52,200 nt of DNA from Candidatus Gottesmanbacteria bacterium (GCA_023245355.1 JAHFKN010000001.1:332596-384795); one strand, 5' to 3'. Shown: positions 24,297-33,938, numbered from the stretch's first letter. The notes: generated by a model from the sequence alone, not told the origin. Numbers and translations are program-made.

Positions 24297-26546
24297 TTAA
24301 CGGTAAGTAAGCCGGATATCGTGCGTTCCTGCCGGTACTGCAACACCCGTAAACAAGTAGTTAACGGGAAACGCGCGTGACACCTTGCTGTCTACCGTCA
24401 CCCGCCAGTTGGCATCGAACCGGTTCAGTATAACCAAAAGCCGCGGGTTTGCAGTATTCACATGCAGCCGTATCTCCCCTGGCTGATACCTGATTATATC
24501 GACAGTTTCACTGGCCGCAAGCGGAACATTCATAATCGACGCGTTTCCGTCATAAACGCCCAAAAGCGACTGCGGTTCCGTAAAAAGCACCGAAAGTGCA
24601 TCAATTGGTTTTTTTGTTGCTATGACAGTGTCCGCCAAATACACGCGCGGCAAACCCAACGCATACTCATATACCCGCGTTTCTCCCTCTTTCATCACAA
24701 GGCGAAGGAACGGCTTAGAAAGGTCGGTAAGCGAAAGCACATACCGCACGTTAAAGTACGGCAGTAATACGGAATCGATATTGCGGGATGTATAAATCCG
24801 GTTGTAGCCGGTCGGCCGTTTCAAATCCGCTTTCCCGCGCTCGCCTGCCACCAAAAAGTCTTCATACAAAAGCGGGGCTACCGGATCGTATCCTTCAATC
24901 GTCTCTATACCGTAATATCCGCTGACATTCGGGGGCAATATCCTGTCATCCAGCGTCATTACCCGGAACGGTTTTTTCTGACGTACCAAAAACTCAATTG
25001 TTTTCGTCGTCGGGAAAAAATATTCCCGGGGCGTAAACGGCGTAAACTTCCACCCGAAACGGAACAGGTCAAATATGATGAAGCAGAAAAGCAGCCACGT
25101 CCCTGCACGCCGCGCTACTACGGATTTAATCCTTCCGAATATGATAAGCCAACCAACAGCGCCGGCAAAAAAGGCGGTCGGCAATACCAAATTTCTCCTT
25201 GCCGTCGCCATGTTTTCCAGCAGCACCGTGTCGTGAGTCACAAATGTAGTTGCAAATACCACAACCCACAGAATCATAAGGCCCGCGCCGAGTATGAATG
25301 CGCTGAGTTTCAATTTCTTCCCGTTCTTTTTCAGCAAATAATCCAGCCCGAATACGGCCAGCATGGAAAGCGAAAAATCAGCAATCATCATAAGTCTCGT
25401 CGGCTGCATGACGGATATGAGCGGAACACGCAGAAGAAACGGAACATAACTTACGGGATTGGGAAGCATAAGCAGCATACTTCCCAGCATCATAACGGTA
25501 AAAAATCCTGCGATACCTCCCGTAGAGAGCGCGCTGATTGCCAACATAAGGGGTATAACACCGATGTATCCTACAAACTCACCGTAATTCCAAACACCCC
25601 AGTAATTGAGCGTCGCCGGATTTCCGAAGAAGTCAGGAACGATAAACTGGATAAGATGCTGCCAAGGTAAAAACCACCCGGCTTGTTTCCATGACCCGGA
25701 AGCCGCAGCGCGGCCGGAATCCCAAAGAAATTGCGCGAGGGGAATCCACTGGACAGCAGAAATAATCAGCGCAACCCCCATGCCTGACACCGCCCACAAC
25801 AGGGCCGTCCGGTTTTTTGACTCTTTGAGACGCCACAACATATACAAAAAACCCGCAATCAGTACATAAAAAGCGACCTGGATATGACCCGCCAAAACGG
25901 TCATGGCGGCAGCACCCAAGAGCAGAACTGTCCCCGCGGCATAATATCTGCGCGGCTTATGCGGGGTAAACAGCATGTCTATGGATAAAAGCAGCAACGG
26001 GAGCCAAAGGGCGGTATGCATGATTGTTCCCCAGGTGAGCCAGGAAACGGCAAATCCGCCAAATGCCCATGTCACTGCCCCGGTTACTGATGCGATATCG
26101 GATGACCCGAGTCTTTTAACATACAGAAAGAAAAATATTCCTGCAAGAAACGGCTGAAGAATGATAAGAATTGTCCACGCCACGGGAAAATCAAAAAGAA
26201 AAAACAGCAGATTCAACGGATAGAACGGCGCTGCCTGTACGTTTGCGTCCAGAGGCACACCTGCAAATGAGTACGGATTCCATACCGGACGCTGCCCGCT
26301 CTTCCAGGAATCGATGACGATCTTTTTCCACGGGATCTGCTGCCGGATGGGATCCGTTATAAGAAAATTTTTGAACGGAACACCGCGGGGAAACGCACTT
26401 GCATATGCATCCCGCCACGGATGATACAGGCCGACAAGCGTATCGGACGGCACCGGAAGTTTCCCATACAGGAGTGTCTGATAAAAAAATCCCAGAACCA
26501 GCAGGACAAACACCGACAAGAATACCCATACCCGTATATGCTTCAT
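24297..26546 (-). CDS. YfhO-like membrane glycosyltransferase lacking the final membrane helix
   Basis: This is a 749-residue YfhO-type protein. Its signature motifs are PVPSDTLVGLYHPWR, DPIRQQIPWKK and RPVWNPYSFAGVPLDANVQ, the same three blocks found at 14959-17310 and 27601-29907. Many membrane segments run to about residue 460 and a soluble domain follows. The C-terminal module is altered: the usual PGW reads DANWRVTVDS. The protein stops right after VPAGTHDIRLTYR, while its two paralogues continue with about 25 residues forming a last membrane helix. The stop (TAA at 24297-24299) is followed 14 nt later by the next gene, so the truncation is real in this sequence. The module would then hang free outside the membrane, if the enzyme works. 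Confidence 0.84.
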   Translation of the reverse strand: MKHIRVWVFLSVFVLLVLGFFYQTLLYGKLPVPSDTLVGLYHPWRDAYASAFPRGVPFKNFLITDPIRQQIPWKKIVIDSWKSGQRPVWNPYSFAGVPLDANVQAAPFYPLNLLFFLFDFPVAWTILIILQPFLAGIFFFLYVKRLGSSDIASVTGAVTWAFGGFAVSWLTWGTIMHTALWLPLLLLSIDMLFTPHKPRRYYAAGTVLLLGAAAMTVLAGHIQVAFYVLIAGFLYMLWRLKESKNRTALLWAVSGMGVALIISAVQWIPLAQFLWDSGRAAASGSWKQAGWFLPWQHLIQFIVPDFFGNPATLNYWGVWNYGEFVGYIGVIPLMLAISALSTGGIAGFFTVMMLGSMLLMLPNPVSYVPFLLRVPLISVMQPTRLMMIADFSLSMLAVFGLDYLLKKNGKKLKLSAFILGAGLMILWVVVFATTFVTHDTVLLENMATARRNLVLPTAFFAGAVGWLIIFGRIKSVVARRAGTWLLFCFIIFDLFRFGWKFTPFTPREYFFPTTKTIEFLVRQKKPFRVMTLDDRILPPNVSGYYGIETIEGYDPVAPLLYEDFLVAGERGKADLKRPTGYNRIYTSRNIDSVLLPYFNVRYVLSLTDLSKPFLRLVMKEGETRVYEYALGLPRVYLADTVIATKKPIDALSVLFTEPQSLLGVYDGNASIMNVPLAASETVDIIRYQPGEIRLHVNTANPRLLVILNRFDANWRVTVDSKVSRAFPVNYLFTGVAVPAGTHDIRLTYR

Positions 26547-26554
26547 ACGTTTAC

Positions 26555-27604
26555 TCAGGTAAGACCCGTAATCAGAGCATCAAATGCCCTGGTAAAATGC
26601 GTATCGGAAAACTCTTCAGCCCGGGTTATTGCCGCACGCGAAAGGTCGGCATATTTCTTTTTATCGGTAACAAGCGTAGCCGTTTTTTCTATCAGTTCAT
26701 CCGGCGTACGCCACGTGAGGCCGTTTATCCCGTCGGAAACGATTTCCAACTGTCCTCCGGCGGCAAATACAAGCGGCACGACACCGGCGCTCATCGCTTC
26801 CGCGGTCGTAATACCGAAATGTTCCATCTGTGCCGGGTTGCTCTCCCCGTACCCTGCAGCGTGCCAATACAGCATACTGGTCTGATACAGAGCAATCAGC
26901 TCGTCGTTGGTAATATTCGGCATAAGGCGGATGCGCGTTCCGGAAACAATCTTAGAAAGCGAATCAAAATATGCCTGATCGGAAGGGATAAGTCCGCCGG
27001 CAAGAACAAGCTCCCAACCTTTAAGCGCCCCGCTTTCGGCGGCTTTAGTAAACGCTTTAATCAGTATGTCCTGTTTTTTTGCCTGAAAATATCCGGTGAA
27101 CCTGCCTACAGACAGAATTTGTTTCTTTTTACCCGTATGCAATGCTGCGGGAACCTGCTGCACCGGCGGGTATATCACGGCGGCGCGGCTTCCTAACTGC
27201 GGGTCCAGTTCGGATTTCGTAAATTCGGAATTACACACAATCGCGTCATACCGTTTAAGCTTCCATGGGTCAGCCAAAACCGATGCAAACGGCACCTGGA
27301 AATGCAGAATATTATGTTTTGCCAGTGTAGCCGGTATGCTGCCGTCGCTTAAGAAGAATATGAGGTCATATTTCCGGCTCCCGAGCAGCTTTTCAAAAAT
27401 ATTTCCGTTTTTAAATACATTCGGTGTTACCCGCACGCGGGACAAATCGATACCAAACCGCTTTTCTGATGCGCCTAAAATATTCGGATCATCCCAAAAA
27501 AGCACGACATCATGCTGTTTGGACCAATGACCGGCGAGTGTCAGGGTATACCGTTCACCTCCGCCGAGTCCGTCAAAATACGGGTTATAAAATCCTATCT
27601 TCAT
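26555..27604 (-). CDS. GT4-family glycosyltransferase, ALG11-like
   Basis: This is a 349-residue GT-B-fold enzyme starting at the ATG at 27604, which overlaps the upstream stop (ATGA) and has AGGAAG just before it. The frame reaches further upstream, but only through the neighbouring gene. The N-terminal domain has FDGLGGGERYTLTLA, with the glycine loop that contacts the donor phosphate. The linker reads ILSVGRFTGYFQAKKQ. The C-terminal domain has MEHFGITTAEAMSAG, in which E261 and E269 form the EX7E motif of GT4 retaining enzymes; the HFGI wording recalls ALG11-type mannosyltransferases. It probably adds one sugar, possibly mannose from GDP-mannose, to a lipid-linked intermediate in the cytoplasm. 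The specificity is inference. Confidence 0.87.
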   Translation of the reverse strand: MKIGFYNPYFDGLGGGERYTLTLAGHWSKQHDVVLFWDDPNILGASEKRFGIDLSRVRVTPNVFKNGNIFEKLLGSRKYDLIFFLSDGSIPATLAKHNILHFQVPFASVLADPWKLKRYDAIVCNSEFTKSELDPQLGSRAAVIYPPVQQVPAALHTGKKKQILSVGRFTGYFQAKKQDILIKAFTKAAESGALKGWELVLAGGLIPSDQAYFDSLSKIVSGTRIRLMPNITNDELIALYQTSMLYWHAAGYGESNPAQMEHFGITTAEAMSAGVVPLVFAAGGQLEIVSDGINGLTWRTPDELIEKTATLVTDKKKYADLSRAAITRAEEFSDTHFTRAFDALITGLT

Positions 27605-29907
27605 TGCTTCCTTTTCCTCAATATAAATACACCCAGTATCAGTGTAGCAAATCCCGCTATCATCAGTCCGAGCCGGACGCTTATGGGCCGGTACTGCATA
27701 CGCACCGTATGCGTGCCGGCAGATACTGCCACGGCCCGGAAATCGAAATCCGCACGCAGAAGCCTGGACGGCCTGCCGTCGACTGACACGCTCCAACCCG
27801 GATCATACACATCCGACAGAAACAACAGCTTCGGCACATCGGATGCCGTCTGTATGACAACCTCAGTTGCGCGGTAGGAAGAAATAGTAGCGCTTCCCGG
27901 ACCGGTTTCCGGATCAAACCCGGGCTTATCCTCAAGCACCACCGTCTCCCGCATATTCATGCCCTTTGCCGTTAACTGACTAAGTATTTCCTGTTCGCTG
28001 CCCGCAAGAGAATATGACGACGCCAGAAATGCTCTCGGCAGACCAGCGGTATTTTCTAAAATTTCGAAATGCTCATCTTCCCATATACGGTTGTACTGCG
28101 GCATTTCCCAAAACGGGTACGCCCACGGCAACCTGCCGTCGCTTTTTTTATGTGCGTAATACCGGACGCCGAGAAGCTGAAGCCATTGTTCCGAATAGAC
28201 TCCGTGCTTATCAAAAACAACCACGGATCTTTCTGCATTCCGCACAGCGCCGAGGCTTGCGGCCGACATGAATTTGCCGTACCGGTACTGATATACTGCA
28301 TCGTATCCCTCGATAAGGGATATCCCGAACGCAGAGCCCATTTCGTTACCGATATTCCCGAATACCCTGCCGTAGTTTGCGGCAGTGAGTGACTGCAACT
28401 TCGTAATCACCGGCAGCTGCGGATACACATAAGACGCCGGGTCAAACGGCATCCATTTCGCGGCAAACCGGTATACGTCAACCGACGTTACCGCAATCAG
28501 AATAAACGGCAGGACAACCAGTAGGCGTTTCGGAACAATAAATCCGGCGGCGCAAATTGCAAGCGTCATAAACACGAAAGCCGTAGGAAGATACAAATTC
28601 CGGATTGCTATCGATAGTTTATCCGCCGGCAACGGGTGAAATACAAAAAGTACGATCCAAAACACCGCAATAAACATACAAATCCCGGCAGCATAAAATC
28701 TCATGTGTTTCCATGAACGGTTTTTCCAGGCGTCCTGCAGGGTATCAAATCCGAAACCGGCAAGAACCGCAAGCGAAAAACTCATAAGTACGACGATCCG
28801 CGAAGCGGAGCTCGTGGAAAGCACCGGAATCCTGAGTGCAAACAGGAGATCAACGAGCGGAGTCTGAAACGCCAACAGCAGGGACCCGAGAGCCATAACG
28901 GTGAAAAAAACCGCGTGGTCTGCTTTCCGTCTGATGCGCAGCGCAAGGAGAGCAAGCAGCAACGGAGCAACGCCGATATACCCTGCCCATTCGGCGTAAT
29001 GCCCGAACCAGTCATTCCGCGTCACGGGATTCCCGTAAAAATCAGGAGAAAACAGCGTGATGATATACTGCCACGGAATCACTTCCCCCTTGAGAAACAA
29101 ACTGCTTCTTACCGCATTCGTGTACGACACAAAACCCGGCAGAATCTGGGGTGCAGCAAGACCCATGCCCAGCAGTACAAACAGACCCGTCTGCAGCGCT
29201 TTAGGCGTCCCTGCTGCTTTTCGGTAGAGTGCAAAACTAAGCGCATAAAGAAATACGTACAGACTCATCTGAAAGTGGCCGGACACAAATGAAAGTCCCG
29301 TGCCGAATGCCACAAGAAGAGCTACCAGGGCATTCCCCTTTCGTATGTACGTATTCATCGCATACAAAATGAGCGGCAAAAACAGTACGGCATACCCCAG
29401 TGTTCCGTACGCCATCCAGACGACGATAAACCCGCAGAACATAAATGCCAGCGCCCCGATTACACTTCCGGCCCGGCTCACTGCGAGCGAACGAAGGAAC
29501 AGCAGCATAAACAATCCGGCCAGCAACGGCTGCAGCAGGATCATCAGACTCCACGCGTGTATTTCCGGCAGCAGGAGAAATAATGCATTCACGGGAGAAA
29601 ACACTGCGCTCTGGTAATTGCCCGCATGACTCGTACCGGAAAAACTATATGGATTCCACAGCGGCATCTCACCGTGTTTCCAGGAGTTCACTGTCACGCG
29701 TTTCCAAGGATACATCTGCGTAATGACGTCCGGCATCGCATTGTTTTTTACCGGCATGCCGTAACTGCTGCTCCAAGGCGCAAAAAACGTCACTAAATAC
29801 GTTGAAGGAAACGGCACCAGCCCTTTCCCCCAATACGGAAAGGCAAAGAGAAGCCAGAGAGCCAGAATTATTCCCGCCGGCCACAAACGCTGCAATATAT
29901 TTTTCAT
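27601..29907 (-). CDS. YfhO-like membrane glycosyltransferase
   Basis: This is a 768-residue protein from the ATG at 29907. The frame continues upstream, but that extension overlaps the GT2 gene and is not hydrophobic. Motifs are LVPFPSTYLVTFFAPW, DVITQMYPWKR and PLWNPYSFSGTSHAGNYQ. In this copy the N-terminal block has Ser-Thr where the others have an Asp (PGD or PSD). A dozen or so membrane segments are followed by a soluble domain. The end carries the PGW module (DVYDPGWSVSVDG, VSAGTHTVRMQYRP) and a last helix ending in a basic tail. It presumably transfers a sugar on the outer face from a polyprenyl-phosphate donor, as YfhO proteins do in teichoic-acid glycosylation. It lies 19 nt downstream of a GT2 gene. 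Confidence 0.84.
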   Translation of the reverse strand: MKNILQRLWPAGIILALWLLFAFPYWGKGLVPFPSTYLVTFFAPWSSSYGMPVKNNAMPDVITQMYPWKRVTVNSWKHGEMPLWNPYSFSGTSHAGNYQSAVFSPVNALFLLLPEIHAWSLMILLQPLLAGLFMLLFLRSLAVSRAGSVIGALAFMFCGFIVVWMAYGTLGYAVLFLPLILYAMNTYIRKGNALVALLVAFGTGLSFVSGHFQMSLYVFLYALSFALYRKAAGTPKALQTGLFVLLGMGLAAPQILPGFVSYTNAVRSSLFLKGEVIPWQYIITLFSPDFYGNPVTRNDWFGHYAEWAGYIGVAPLLLALLALRIRRKADHAVFFTVMALGSLLLAFQTPLVDLLFALRIPVLSTSSASRIVVLMSFSLAVLAGFGFDTLQDAWKNRSWKHMRFYAAGICMFIAVFWIVLFVFHPLPADKLSIAIRNLYLPTAFVFMTLAICAAGFIVPKRLLVVLPFILIAVTSVDVYRFAAKWMPFDPASYVYPQLPVITKLQSLTAANYGRVFGNIGNEMGSAFGISLIEGYDAVYQYRYGKFMSAASLGAVRNAERSVVVFDKHGVYSEQWLQLLGVRYYAHKKSDGRLPWAYPFWEMPQYNRIWEDEHFEILENTAGLPRAFLASSYSLAGSEQEILSQLTAKGMNMRETVVLEDKPGFDPETGPGSATISSYRATEVVIQTASDVPKLLFLSDVYDPGWSVSVDGRPSRLLRADFDFRAVAVSAGTHTVRMQYRPISVRLGLMIAGFATLILGVFILRKRKQ

Positions 29908-29926
29908 CCTGATTGCCGAAAAAACA

Positions 29927-30688
29927 CTACTTCTTTTTTTGCTGTAATTCCCAAAGCTTTGAGTAGGTGATAAACATCGAAAACCCCTGATACATGCTTT
30001 CAATCCAACCAACTGTTCCCGCCTTCCATCCTCCCTGCCGGACATATGAGTCCCAAAAACCCGTCAGTACGACCCTTAGAATCCTCCACCACGTAATCGG
30101 AGGATGATCTGCCGCGAGGCGAAGGGTGGCTTCCGACTGACTCCATTCATTTGTTTTCGTCACCATCTCCTGCAATGTTCTGTGCGTATCATGCAGCAGA
30201 TCTCCCGTCACTCTGCCGGTTTCTCCCGAAATGATCGGCGTTTCATGAAGCGAGCCGCGCCACTCTTTGAATGCATCTTTCCGGAATAACCGAAGCATCC
30301 ATTCCCGCGCCGGCCAGAGAACACCTAAATAATAATTTTTCCTGTGTATTTCATATCCCGCTTCTTTTGGCGTATCTTTCGACGTAATTTTCTGTCGTAT
30401 GGAAGAAGCAAGGGCGGGACTTACTATTTCATCAGCATCCACGTAGAGTATCCACTCACCGTTTGCTTCCTCAGCTGCAACATTTCTAAGTTTGGCAAAA
30501 TCCCCCGAATGAAATGACCGGACCAGTGCGCCCTTCGATGTTGCCAGCCCGGAAGTATTATCTTCGGAATTATTGTCGAGGACGATCAACTCATCCGCAA
30601 ATGCGACGGCATCAAGACACTTCCCGATGCGGGCTTCTTCATTTTTTGCTATGACAATTACGCTAAGCAGCGGCTTTTTTTGGCTCAT
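29927..30688 (-). CDS. GT2 glycosyltransferase, WaaE/KdtX-like
   Basis: The start is the ATG at 30688 because GGGGGAAG lies 4-5 nt upstream; an upstream in-frame start would only lengthen the overlap with the preceding gene. The 253-residue product shows LSVIVIAKNEEARI (8-21), LDNNSEDNT (37-45) and VDADE (83-87), the nucleotide- and metal-binding motifs of family 2. GSLHETPIISG corresponds to the VHE motif of the WaaE-like genes at 1631-2401 and 31580-32485, and WMLRLFRKD precedes it. The C-terminus ends in a lysine-rich tail (QQKKK) after an amphipathic segment. It overlaps the preceding GT2 gene by 26 nt. It probably acts in the cytoplasm on a lipid-linked acceptor. Confidence 0.86.
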   Translation of the reverse strand: MSQKKPLLSVIVIAKNEEARIGKCLDAVAFADELIVLDNNSEDNTSGLATSKGALVRSFHSGDFAKLRNVAAEEANGEWILYVDADEIVSPALASSIRQKITSKDTPKEAGYEIHRKNYYLGVLWPAREWMLRLFRKDAFKEWRGSLHETPIISGETGRVTGDLLHDTHRTLQEMVTKTNEWSQSEATLRLAADHPPITWWRILRVVLTGFWDSYVRQGGWKAGTVGWIESMYQGFSMFITYSKLWELQQKKK

Positions 30689-31583
30689 ATTGCTTCCCCC
30701 ATCTCCCGCAGAGTGCATCCAGCACTGCTCTCTTTTTTTCCGGATTTCCCTGTGTTGCTAACCGCATGGCTTCCCGGATAAGTGCCGCCTTGGTGCGCAG
30801 CGGTGCATACCGCATCCCTACCAATAATCTGTTCCGCGTGATGTAGTAATCATGAATAGGATTACCAGCGCCTCCTGAAGAACCGGCATTTACATGCCAG
30901 ATTACGGATTTAGGATAGTACAGCAGACGGAAACCCTTGGCCTTTGCCCGGAGCCCGTAATCCAGATCCTCAAGATACAGATAAAATCTGTTGTCCAGCA
31001 CGCCGATTTGTTCCACTACCTCGCGTCTGATCATCATGGAGCATCCGGTTACAAACGGCGTCTCTGTAATCTCATCGTATTGACCCGTATCAACTTCATC
31101 GACGCCGCGGTGACTCGCATACATATTGCTCCAATCAATAAGCCCTCCTGCGTACCAGAAGACCTTTCCCAATTCGTTTTTGGCATACCGGTCCTTATGA
31201 TATTCGTGTCCGGGAGCAAAATATATTTTGGATCCGGCGATGCCGACATCCGCTTTCCGGAATGCGTCAACCAGCGACAGGGCGCCTGAATCGGCAATCG
31301 TATCGTTATTTAACAGCCACACATAGTCCGCTCCCCGGTTCATGGCATACTGTATGCCGGTGTTATTACCGCCGGTAAACCCTAAGTTTTTATCGAGCGC
31401 CAGTATGGTAGCGCGGGGAAATTCTGCTGACAGCTTGGCGACTGAGCCGTCCGTTGACCCGTTATCAACCACGACTGTTTCCAGGGAAACTCCTGCCGGC
31501 TTCAGGCGCTGTAAGGAAGACAAACTTTTTCCCGTGTCACGGCTCCCGTTCCAGTTGACCATGACAAGTGTGATTTTTTTCAT
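30663..31583 (-). CDS. GT2 glycosyltransferase, rhamnosyltransferase-like
   Basis: This is a 306-residue family 2 enzyme. It reads ITLVMVNWNG (4-13), VVVDNGSTDGS (37-47), LGFTGGNNTGI (67-77) and LLNNDT (90-95), then TPFVTGCSMMIRREV and FYLYLEDLDYGLRAKAKG (E205, D206, D208). The NNDT and LEDLDYGLR motifs are those of the WbbL/RfbF group (GT2_RfbF-like), where many members use dTDP-rhamnose. Its start overlaps the stop of the WaaE-like gene upstream (ATGA), and it overlaps the next gene by 26 nt, so three GT2 genes are tightly coupled here (29927-32485). Rhamnose as donor is plausible given rmlA, rmlB and an rmlD-like gene in the window, but not shown by sequence. Confidence 0.87.
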   Translation of the reverse strand: MKKITLVMVNWNGSRDTGKSLSSLQRLKPAGVSLETVVVDNGSTDGSVAKLSAEFPRATILALDKNLGFTGGNNTGIQYAMNRGADYVWLLNNDTIADSGALSLVDAFRKADVGIAGSKIYFAPGHEYHKDRYAKNELGKVFWYAGGLIDWSNMYASHRGVDEVDTGQYDEITETPFVTGCSMMIRREVVEQIGVLDNRFYLYLEDLDYGLRAKAKGFRLLYYPKSVIWHVNAGSSGGAGNPIHDYYITRNRLLVGMRYAPLRTKAALIREAMRLATQGNPEKKRAVLDALCGRWGKQYEPKKAAA

Positions 31584-32485
31584 GATGAATGCGCGATTTT
31601 GCGGAGTATTTGGTGCCAGACACGGACGAAGGGATTTTTTGCTTCGCGCATTTTCACCGTCGTTACCCAGTACGCTGTTTCCCTCCCTGTCTTTTCCATC
31701 TCTTCAAGCGCGTGCTGCACGGGGATATCAATCTCACGGAATTTTTCTTTTTCCCAGAGTTTCACGAAAATGATAAACGAGTAAAACGCCTGCAAAGACG
31801 CAAGAACCAGTCCGTGTAATCCGTCTTTGTATCCGCTTTGGGCAAAATATAATTTGATAAAATCAGAGGCCGGAAACCGTATCGCATCGCGCCAGCTTAT
31901 CCTGTATCCGGCTGCCTCATATTTCTGCATCTCGCTTTCCGTATAAATACGCTGCATTTTATCCAGAAACTGTGCGAGCGTATCGTAGTTATAATGCACA
32001 TAGGCATTCGTAAGTACTCCCGTAGCCCCCGTTACTTCAATGTATTCATGCACGTGTTTCTCAGGATACGAGCCGCTTCCTTTTCTGAATAACCGGAGCT
32101 GGCGGTCCGGCCACCAGATTCCGTGCCGGATCCATTTCCCAAAAATTATATTTTTCCGGGGCAGCCAATATCCGTTTACATCGGTTTTCCCTATCGCATC
32201 TTTCATTTCACTTACCAGCTCGGGAGGGATCACCTCGTCGTCATCCAGACACAATATCCAATCCTTCGTGGCCTTGGTAAAGCCGTAATTTTTGTTAACA
32301 TTGAGCATCAGATTATTCGGACGCGTATATACGGCGGCCCCGTACTGTTTTGCCACACGGGGCGTCCCGTCAGTTGAACTGTTGTCCACTACGATAATTT
32401 CCCCTGCAAATTTTTTGACCGACGCAAGTGTTCTCTCTAAACTATCCGCACGGTTATAGGTACTGATGACAACGCTGATATTCAT
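31580..32485 (-). CDS. GT2 glycosyltransferase, WaaE/KdtX-like
   Basis: The start is the ATG at 32485, with GGAGGA about 11 nt upstream and 4 nt after the flippase stop; a longer reading frame would enter the flippase gene. The 301-residue protein has ISVVISTYNRADS (3-15), VVDNSSTDGT (32-41) and CLDDDEV (79-85), where DDD replaces the DAD of its relatives. SYPEKHVHEYIEVTG is the VHE motif common to the three WaaE-like enzymes. It is longer than the gene at 1631-2401 by a basic C-terminal tail that may bind the membrane. It follows the flippase in the same transcription unit, which supports a role in assembly of a lipid-linked oligosaccharide. Confidence 0.86.
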   Translation of the reverse strand: MNISVVISTYNRADSLERTLASVKKFAGEIIVVDNSSTDGTPRVAKQYGAAVYTRPNNLMLNVNKNYGFTKATKDWILCLDDDEVIPPELVSEMKDAIGKTDVNGYWLPRKNIIFGKWIRHGIWWPDRQLRLFRKGSGSYPEKHVHEYIEVTGATGVLTNAYVHYNYDTLAQFLDKMQRIYTESEMQKYEAAGYRISWRDAIRFPASDFIKLYFAQSGYKDGLHGLVLASLQAFYSFIIFVKLWEKEKFREIDIPVQHALEEMEKTGRETAYWVTTVKMREAKNPFVRVWHQILRKIAHSS

Positions 32486-32489
32486 TGTG

Positions 32490-33938
32490 TTATTTGCTCC
32501 TCCGAAATGTCGTAATGAACGCCCGTACACGGCCGCCGTCAAACCCGTATAGCAGCCCTGCATATAGTATACCGCCGCCGGCCCCTACGGCAAAAAGCCA
32601 TGCGTAGGTATGCGGAACGACGCTCAGAAGCAATGCATATGCCGCTCCCTGGAGCACCGCGGCAAAAACAGGCGCCCTGACATTTTCAAGAAACGAGAAG
32701 TCCGCAACCCGTTTTGCGGTCCGGATGACAAAATACAGCGAGCCTGCCACGATCAGAAGCGCGAGCGCTACCCCGTTAAAACCGAATATCTGCAGCAAAA
32801 TGACGGTGAGTACCCAGGTGCTGACGGTCCAGCCGACCATAAACTTTAACGTCGTGCGGATGTTTCCGACTGCGTTTAATGCATTCATAAGGGGCGTCGA
32901 TAAAGCGGCCAGTGCTGATGAAAATACGAAAAGGTAAAAAGATACCAATGCCGGCTCCCATTTGCCGTATTTCGGAATCAATTGCACCATCGGATGTACA
33001 AAAAACAGCAATCCTGAAGAAATCGGCAACATGGCAGCTGCCAATCCGAATACGGTTTTGTCTATCGCTTTTACAAGCAACGCTTTGTCATGCTGCAACC
33101 TGGAATATGTCGGGAACGTCACCCGTACGACACTGTCCATAATAAGCCGGAGCGGTACTTCTGCCCATTTTTTGGCCCATCCGATATAGCCTACCTGGCT
33201 AAACGGCAGGACTTTGCCCAAAAATACGGTAAGGAGATCGTCTTTAAGAAGAGCCAGAAACGAATTTATCTGAAACGGTATACCGAACGACATGAGTTTC
33301 TTAGCGCTTGCCCGCGAAAATACCAACGAAGGAACCCACGGTTCGATCATATACATCGTGATAAGCCCCAAAGCACCGCGTGTAAGCACCGCCCAGGTAA
33401 AACTCATGATCCCGCCGCCTTTCCATGCCAGATATACGGCGACACCGTAAAACCCGAGCGTTTCCACAATCTGCGGAATCACCAGCCGGTCAAAGGCGAG
33501 TCTGCGCTCCAGCAGCACCGAGGGAATCGTTTTGAGCGAAGAAAGAAAAAATGAAACTGCCAGCGCGCGGAATAGCCAGAGCCCGGCGGTATCCAGACGG
33601 TAAAATGCGGCAATCGGAGCGGAAAACGCGAGCGACAGCAGGACAAGCGTTATAACCAGCACCTGCTGGATCACAAATGTGGTTGCAAGATCTTCGCGTG
33701 TTACTTCTTCCTTTTTCTGCACCAGTGCAGCTGCGAGTCCGATATCGGAAAAATACCCCAAAAAAGAAATGATTGCCGAAACGACATAAAATATACCGAA
33801 CGTTTCAGGAGTCAGAAACAATGTGAGCAAAAACGTCGCCCCGAATGCTATGACCTGCAGAATAAACGTTCTGGCCGTGAGAGCCAGCACGCCTGCAACT
33901 GACCGCCGTTTGATTAGCTCAATATCAATATCTGCCAT
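32490..33938 (-). CDS. Wzx-like oligosaccharide flippase (MOP superfamily)
   Basis: This 482-residue membrane protein has about 12-14 hydrophobic segments and almost no large loops, as in polysaccharide exporters of the MOP superfamily. The N-terminus reads KRRSVAGVLALTARTFILQ, followed by LFLTPETFGIFYVVSAIISF, FSDIGLAAALVQKKE and LLERRLAFDRLVIPQI. These match the conserved start of Wzx/WzxC-type proteins (lipopolysaccharide biosynthesis protein family). It should move a lipid-linked oligosaccharide or repeat unit from the inner to the outer face of the membrane. GGAGGA lies 9 nt before its ATG. It overlaps the upstream GT2 by 14 nt and is surrounded by glycosyltransferases, which supports the assignment. 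Confidence 0.86.
   Translation of the reverse strand: MADIDIELIKRRSVAGVLALTARTFILQVIAFGATFLLTLFLTPETFGIFYVVSAIISFLGYFSDIGLAAALVQKKEEVTREDLATTFVIQQVLVITLVLLSLAFSAPIAAFYRLDTAGLWLFRALAVSFFLSSLKTIPSVLLERRLAFDRLVIPQIVETLGFYGVAVYLAWKGGGIMSFTWAVLTRGALGLITMYMIEPWVPSLVFSRASAKKLMSFGIPFQINSFLALLKDDLLTVFLGKVLPFSQVGYIGWAKKWAEVPLRLIMDSVVRVTFPTYSRLQHDKALLVKAIDKTVFGLAAAMLPISSGLLFFVHPMVQLIPKYGKWEPALVSFYLFVFSSALAALSTPLMNALNAVGNIRTTLKFMVGWTVSTWVLTVILLQIFGFNGVALALLIVAGSLYFVIRTAKRVADFSFLENVRAPVFAAVLQGAAYALLLSVVPHTYAWLFAVGAGGGILYAGLLYGFDGGRVRAFITTFRRSK

Noticed and set aside
26399-27196. A 265-codon open frame on plus over the GT4 gene and the start of the YfhO-like gene
   Set aside because: The opposite strand carries clear GT4 motifs (GGGER, EX7E) and YfhO motifs. 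The antisense product has no recognisable feature.
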